Part shown: piece by piece, positions 60,139 through 64,000 of the stretch
Position numbering within the stretch: the first letter of the stretch is position 1
Layout of the letters: every line of letters begins with the position of its first letter
From: Actinomadura hibisca NBRC 15177
GTDB taxonomy: Bacteria > Actinomycetota > Actinomycetes > Streptosporangiales > Streptosporangiaceae
NCBI RefSeq assembly: GCF_001552635.1
Contig: NZ_BCRO01000012.1
Location: 62,001 to 126,000, forward strand
Length of the DNA stretch: 64,000 nt
Direction of reading: 5' to 3'
Translations under genes and position numbers: made by a program
The notes under the pieces: generated by a model
What the model was told of the DNA's origin: nothing
Seen by the model: only the letters and a program-made list of their open reading frames with translations
The model's database searches: none

Positions 60139-61866
60139 ATGGAGTTGACGCCCAAGCACGCCATGGTGGGGGCGGTGTCGGCCGCCGCGCTGACCGCCCA
60201 GACCTCCCCGGAGTTGCTAAACCTGCCGCCGGTCCCGTACGCGTGGATGACGCTGGCCGCCTACGGCGCCTGGCAGGCCCGGACCGGTTGGGAGCGGTTG
60301 GCCGCCGGCCGTACCCCGCGCGGTCGGCGCCGCAAGAACCGTTACCAGGGCACCGCATCGGCGGTTGAGCTGCACCGGCGGTTGTCGGCGCGTGCGGTCC
60401 GCAGGCACGGTTCCCGTACCCGCCCGATGCTGGACGTGCGCGCCGCCGAGGTGACCGAGGTCGGGGTGGCGATCGGCCGTGTGCACCGGTGGTCGCCGCG
60501 CCTGTTCGGCACCGCCGAGGACTCCTACCTGCTGGTGGCGCCGCCGCGCACCGGCAAGACCGGCTGGATGGCCGGTGCGGTGCTGGATGCGCCCGGCGCG
60601 GTGGTGGCCACCTCCACTCGCGTGGACCTGCACACCCACACCGCCCTGACGCGCGCCGACCGCGGCCCGGTGTGGGTGCTCAACCCCGACGACATGGGCG
60701 CGGTGCCTTCCACGCTGCGGTGGTCGCCGCTGGTGGGGTGCCACCTGCCCGGTGAGGCGATGCAGCGCGCCGGTTACCTGCTGGACGCCACCGGCTCCGG
60801 CGGTGACGGCAAGGACGCGTTCTGGAGCGGGCAGGCCCACACGTTGCTGCGGTTGATGCTGCACGCCGCCGCGCTGGCCGAAGGCGACCTGCGGGATGTG
60901 TACCGGTGGGTGTCCCACCCCGACAACCCCGCCCCGCTGGCGATCCTGGCCCACCACCCGCACGCCGCTACCGGCTGGGCTGATGAGTTGGCCGACCTGT
61001 TGGAGGCCCCGGACGGCACGCTGGGCAGCATCGCCCGCACCGCCGCCGGCGCGCTGGCGTGGCTGTCTGATCCCGCTTTGGAGCACGCCGCGTGCCCGCC
61101 GGTGGGGGAGGAGTTCGACGCCACCTCGTTCCTGCTGGACGGCGGCACCCTCTACCTGATCGGCGCCGACCGCCCGCACGCTTCCATGGCCCCGTATGTG
61201 GCGTGCCTGACCGCGTTCTTGTTCGAGCACGCCAAGCGGCTGGCCGCCCGGTCGCCGGGCGCTCGCCTGGACCCGCCGCTGACGCTGGCGCTGGACGAGG
61301 CCGCCATCATCTGCCCGGTGCCGCTGGAGCGCTGGAGCGCCGAAGCCGGCGGGCACGGTGTCACCGTGCTGGCCGCGGTGCAGTCCATCGCCCAGCTTCA
61401 CGACCGGTGGGGCGAGCCGCGCGCCAAGACGATCTGGAACAACGCCACCGTCAAGTTGGTGTTCGGCGGCTTCACCGACGCCGCCGAACTGGAGGCGGTC
61501 TCCGCCATCTGCGGCCACCACGACGTGGTGGCCCACGCCCCGCGCCGTCTCCCGGCCACCGGTGGCGACCGGGAGCAGCGCCCGGCGCCGGTGCTGCGCA
61601 CCGAACGGGTGCTGCCGCCCGAGCGGCTGCGGCTGCTGCCGCCCGGCCGCGCGCTGCTGCTGCACCGCACCACCCGCCCGGCCATCGTCTGCCTCAGCCC
61701 GGTATGGGACCGCCCCGACTACCGGCCCGCACCGCCCCCACAGGCCCCGATCGGCACCGTTCCCGCGCTGACGCCCCGCGGCCCGCTCCCGGCCCTGACC
61801 GCCGCCTCCCCCACTGCTCTGACCGCCGCCTCGGCACCCGCCCCCAACGAAGGGATCGCATCGTGA
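60139..61866 (+). CDS. TraD/TraG-like conjugal coupling ATPase
   Basis: 575 residues. Two short N-terminal hydrophobic stretches, then a P-loop ATPase: Walker A APPRTGKTG (~residues 133-141), Walker B LTLALDEAAII (~381-391), and the QSIAQLHDRWGEPRAKTIWNN region typical of VirD4/TraG-type type IV coupling proteins. Pro/Ala-rich C-terminal tail. In AICEs one FtsK/TraB-like or TraG-like ATPase moves double-stranded DNA between hyphae. Confidence 0.87.
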   Translation: MELTPKHAMVGAVSAAALTAQTSPELLNLPPVPYAWMTLAAYGAWQARTGWERLAAGRTPRGRRRKNRYQGTASAVELHRRLSARAVRRHGSRTRPMLDVRAAEVTEVGVAIGRVHRWSPRLFGTAEDSYLLVAPPRTGKTGWMAGAVLDAPGAVVATSTRVDLHTHTALTRADRGPVWVLNPDDMGAVPSTLRWSPLVGCHLPGEAMQRAGYLLDATGSGGDGKDAFWSGQAHTLLRLMLHAAALAEGDLRDVYRWVSHPDNPAPLAILAHHPHAATGWADELADLLEAPDGTLGSIARTAAGALAWLSDPALEHAACPPVGEEFDATSFLLDGGTLYLIGADRPHASMAPYVACLTAFLFEHAKRLAARSPGARLDPPLTLALDEAAIICPVPLERWSAEAGGHGVTVLAAVQSIAQLHDRWGEPRAKTIWNNATVKLVFGGFTDAAELEAVSAICGHHDVVAHAPRRLPATGGDREQRPAPVLRTERVLPPERLRLLPPGRALLLHRTTRPAIVCLSPVWDRPDYRPAPPPQAPIGTVPALTPRGPLPALTAASPTALTAASAPAPNEGIAS

Positions 61867-62258
61867 GCCGCTTCACCAACCTGGTCAACCTGGCCCGGCA
61901 CCCCCGCACCACCGCCCAGCGCATCAAGCAGAGCGTCGCCGAGGTCCCCCTGAACTTCGACGGGACCATGAGCCGCGCCGAGCGAGCCCGCTGGCGGCAG
62001 GTCAACCGCGCCAACTACCGCGCCCTGGCCGACCTGCACGCCAGTGAGGCCCGCGACCTGCGCCGCGCCCTGCCCATCGCCCAGCGCGACCCCCGCATCT
62101 CCAAGGAGGCGATCCGCCAGGCCACCGAGTTCATGCGCCAGGGCGAGCGTGAGGCCCGGCAGTACCGCGAGCAGGAGCGCAAGTACACCCGCTGGCACGA
62201 CAAGATCGGCGACCGCCGCCGCACCCGCAAGCCCCAGAACCAGGAGCGAACGCGATGA
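61863..62258 (+). CDS. Unknown charged AICE protein
   Basis: 131 residues, highly charged (AQRIKQSVAEVPLNF, RRALPIAQRDPRIS, EREARQYREQERKYTRW), probably mainly alpha-helical and perhaps nucleic-acid binding. GTG overlaps the coupling gene stop by 4 nt. Not recognised. Confidence 0.7.
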   Translation: MSRFTNLVNLARHPRTTAQRIKQSVAEVPLNFDGTMSRAERARWRQVNRANYRALADLHASEARDLRRALPIAQRDPRISKEAIRQATEFMRQGEREARQYREQERKYTRWHDKIGDRRRTRKPQNQERTR

Positions 62259-62347
62259 CCACCCGCCAATGGGTCCGGTTCGCGATGTGGTGGCTGATGA
62301 CCGGCACCTTCGCCACGGTCGTGCTCGCGCAGGTGGTGGCCCGATGA
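62255..62347 (+). CDS. 30-residue single-helix membrane peptide
   Basis: MTTRQWVRFAMWWLMTGTFA.. and TVVLAQVVAR. ATG overlaps the preceding stop (ATGA) and its own stop overlaps the next ATG (ATGA). Short, but fits perfectly in the overlapping chain, so likely real. Confidence 0.6.
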   Translation: MTTRQWVRFAMWWLMTGTFATVVLAQVVAR

Positions 62348-62745
62348 CCCGCCGCTCGCCCGCCCGCTTCTACGACCCCACCGGCGCCCGGTTCGGCCTC
62401 CCCACCTACCCGTGGGGGATGGCGCCCGGTCACCTGATGACGCTGCGCCAGCTCGCCGCGTGCGGCAAGCGGCCCGGCGGTCAGCAGGTGGTGGCGCAAG
62501 TGCTGTGGCACTCCACCCGCCACACCGGCAGTGCCGGCCGCGTCCGGGTCCGCGCCGCCTACCTGTACGACGTGCGCCTGGCGCTGCCCAAGCGCGTCCC
62601 GACCGCCGCCCAGCGTGCCGCGCTCGGGAAGGCCCTGCGTGCCCGCCGCATCTGCCCCGACTGCGGCCGCGACGCCGGTTACGTGCTGCGTCGCCGGTGG
62701 GGCGTGTGCAACGACTGCGCCGACCGACAGGAGATCGCGGCATGA
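62344..62745 (+). CDS. RRQRL-type zinc-binding protein of AICEs
   Basis: 133 residues. MTLRQLAACGKRPGGQQVVAQV is the motif region (the family has RRQRL; here LRQL), and CPDCGRDAGYVLRRRWGVCNDC is a zinc finger. Such proteins accompany AICE transfer genes. ATG overlaps the upstream stop. Confidence 0.75.
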   Translation: MTRRSPARFYDPTGARFGLPTYPWGMAPGHLMTLRQLAACGKRPGGQQVVAQVLWHSTRHTGSAGRVRVRAAYLYDVRLALPKRVPTAAQRAALGKALRARRICPDCGRDAGYVLRRRWGVCNDCADRQEIAA

Positions 62746-62930
62746 CCGGCTACCTGACCACCCCCGGCCCCGACGACGACCAGCCGGCGAAGCCCGGCGG
62801 GCTGCTGCTCTACCTGATGTGCATCGAGTATGACCCCTGCGGCGAGTGGGACCCCTTTGAGGAGCGCCCCGTCTGCGGCTTCCCGCTGGCCGAAGGGCCC
62901 TGCCCCAACCACGGCACCACCCTGGACTGA
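62742..62930 (+). CDS. Small Cys-containing AICE protein
   Basis: 62 residues, MTGYLTTPGPDDDQPAKPGG.. with cysteines in YDPCGEWDPF, PVCGF and GPCPNHG. Possibly metal-binding. ATG overlaps the previous stop (ATGA). Not recognised. Confidence 0.6.
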   Translation: MTGYLTTPGPDDDQPAKPGGLLLYLMCIEYDPCGEWDPFEERPVCGFPLAEGPCPNHGTTLD

Positions 62931-62944
62931 ACGGAGAACCTGCC

Positions 62945-63238
62945 ATGACCCGCTGGACGGTGGTGACCGGCGCACAGGCCACCAAGCACGCCGCCGACAC
63001 CACGACCGTTCCCCTCCGACCGATCACGACCCCCCACGGCACCCGCCCCACCCCGGCCTACAGCTCGCGCAAGCGCTGCCCCGGTTGCGGCGCGGTCTTG
63101 GACGGCGGCCCGATCCGCTACCGCTGTGCCCCGTGCGCCACCGGCTACTCCGCCGCCGACCTGGTCCCCGCCGAACGCCGCCCCGCGCCCCGGCCCGCCG
63201 ACACCACCGCCCGCACCGACCTGGGGGAGGCCGCATGA
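62945..63238 (+). CDS. Zinc-ribbon AICE protein
   Basis: 97 residues. An N-terminal GAQATKHAADTTT.. segment is the repeated one; a zinc ribbon CPGCGAVLDGGPIRYRCAPC follows. GGAGA upstream of the ATG. Function unknown. Confidence 0.65.
   Translation: MTRWTVVTGAQATKHAADTTTVPLRPITTPHGTRPTPAYSSRKRCPGCGAVLDGGPIRYRCAPCATGYSAADLVPAERRPAPRPADTTARTDLGEAA
62967..62994 (+). repeat. 28-bp repeat, copy 2
   Basis: 26 of 28 identical to 58355-58382; the similarity continues weakly for ~45 bp (CCTCCGAC(C/T)GATCACG). Confidence 0.6.
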
Positions 63239-64000
63239 GCACCCCGCACACGCCCCCGCCTTCGTTCGGCAACCCCGACCCCAACGAGCCGCCCGCGCCG
63301 CCGGTTCGGCCGTTGACCGGTAACGAGTTCACCGCTGCGGTGACGGTGGCCGCGTTGGTGGCGGTGCTGGCCCTGCTGGGCTTCGTCAACAGTTTCGCCG
63401 CCGTCGCCGACGCCGCCCGCCCCTCGTTCGGCCGGTTGGCGTGGACGGTGCCGGTCGGCATCGACCTGGGCATTGCCGCGTTCGCCGCACTCGACATCGT
63501 GCTGGCGCGCCTGGACATGCGGGTCAAGTGGCTGCGGTTGGTGCCGTGGGCGCTGACCGGCGCCACCGTGTACCTGAACGTCGCCGTGGAGCACACCGCG
63601 TTCGGCCGCATCTCCCACGCGCTGTTGCCGGTGCTGTGGGTGATCGCGGTGGAGATCGGCGCGCACGTCATCCGGGTGCGCGCCGGGATCGCCTCCGGTA
63701 CCCGCATGGACGGTATCCGCGGCTCCCGGTGGGTGCTGGCGCCCTGGCCGACGCTCAAGCTGTGGCGCCGCATGGTGCTGTGGGAGATCCGCTCCTACCC
63801 CGACGCGCTGGGCCGCGAGCGTGACCGCGTGCTGGCCCGCACCGACCTCAAAGACACCTACGGTGCGCTGGCGTGGCGGTGGAAGGCGCCCCGCCGCACC
63901 AAAGCCCTGTACCGGCTGGGCGAGCTGACCCCCGCCACCCTGCCCACCGGCCTGCCCGCTGGTCTGTCCGCCGAGGTCGCCCCGGCCACCGTGACCGCCA
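63235..64000 (+). CDS. DUF2637/SpdB-like membrane protein (cut by window end)
   Basis: 255 residues visible. A Pro-rich N-terminus and four hydrophobic helices (FTAAVTVAALVAVLALLGF, VGIDLGIAAFAALDIVL, LVPWALTGATVYLNV, ALLPVLWVIAVEIGAHV) precede a basic cytoplasmic part (VLARTDLKDTYGALAWRWKAP). DUF2637 proteins are the Spd-type spread proteins of actinomycete mobile elements. The ATG overlaps the previous stop; no stop before the window edge. Confidence 0.85.
   Translation, partial: MSTPHTPPPSFGNPDPNEPPAPPVRPLTGNEFTAAVTVAALVAVLALLGFVNSFAAVADAARPSFGRLAWTVPVGIDLGIAAFAALDIVLARLDMRVKWLRLVPWALTGATVYLNVAVEHTAFGRISHALLPVLWVIAVEIGAHVIRVRAGIASGTRMDGIRGSRWVLAPWPTLKLWRRMVLWEIRSYPDALGRERDRVLARTDLKDTYGALAWRWKAPRRTKALYRLGELTPATLPTGLPAGLSAEVAPATVTA

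Overview
The window is chromosomal DNA of a high-G+C actinomycete. The base composition, actinomycete-type ribosome-binding sites, an FxSxx-COOH RiPP locus, WhiB, PucR and RsbW/STAS-type proteins and a pSAM2-like integrative element all fit. The gene set looks most like Streptosporangiales (for example Thermomonosporaceae/Actinomadura); that placement is inference.

Layout. 1-5.7 kb: an FxSxx-COOH RiPP locus (NB-ARC/TPR protein fxsT, radical SAM/SPASM maturase fxsB, HExxH hydroxylase, precursor fxsA). 6.0-12.4 kb: DUF2277 protein, a secreted GSYGR-repeat peptide, a secreted M4 metalloprotease and M28 aminopeptidase that share a C-terminal domain, and an esterase. The peptide gene and the M4 gene have near-identical promoter/operator regions. 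12.6-17.7 kb: a Cys-type formate dehydrogenase operon. 17.7-20.8 kb: single housekeeping or unknown genes.

20.9-33.2 kb: a glycoconjugate locus. Two GT2 genes face a nine-gene operon in which every neighbouring pair overlaps by exactly 4 nt. The operon encodes a carbamoyltransferase, a GT2 fused to a GmhB-like phosphatase, two GT9 (heptosyltransferase family) enzymes, two further glycosyltransferases, GmhA, HldE and a UDP-glucuronate-decarboxylase-like SDR. Together these predict synthesis of ADP-heptose and its transfer into a carbamoylated, possibly xylose-containing surface glycan, which is unexpected in a Gram-positive bacterium.

33.2-42.4 kb: a 3-hydroxybutyrate use operon with its own PucR-type regulator, partner-switching signalling genes (a ribbon-helix-helix/HATPase fusion, a STAS protein, a degenerate HATPase), membrane proteins, a VOC protein and a double-module Lrp regulator. 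42.6-47.2 kb: three secreted cell-wall enzymes in a row, two sharing a duplicated I36 module, then an XRE/NBR1-Ig membrane protein and a DUF4232 lipoprotein.

47.2-56.2 kb: an old genomic island bounded by direct repeats that contain the 3' part of a tRNA-Lys(UUU). It carries a broken excisionase and an uncharacterised radical SAM gene set (XRE-TPR regulator, 2H phosphoesterase, radical SAM enzyme, unknown protein, exonuclease-like protein, P-loop kinase, Nudix). 56.2-64 kb: the left end of a second, more recent actinomycete integrative and conjugative element (AICE) inserted at the same tRNA: methyltransferase-like cargo, KorSA-like GntR regulator with a four-site operator, WhiB, DUF4097, coupling ATPase, several tiny genes and a DUF2637/SpdB-like protein that runs off the window. 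Its integrase and the intact tRNA should lie to the right of the window.
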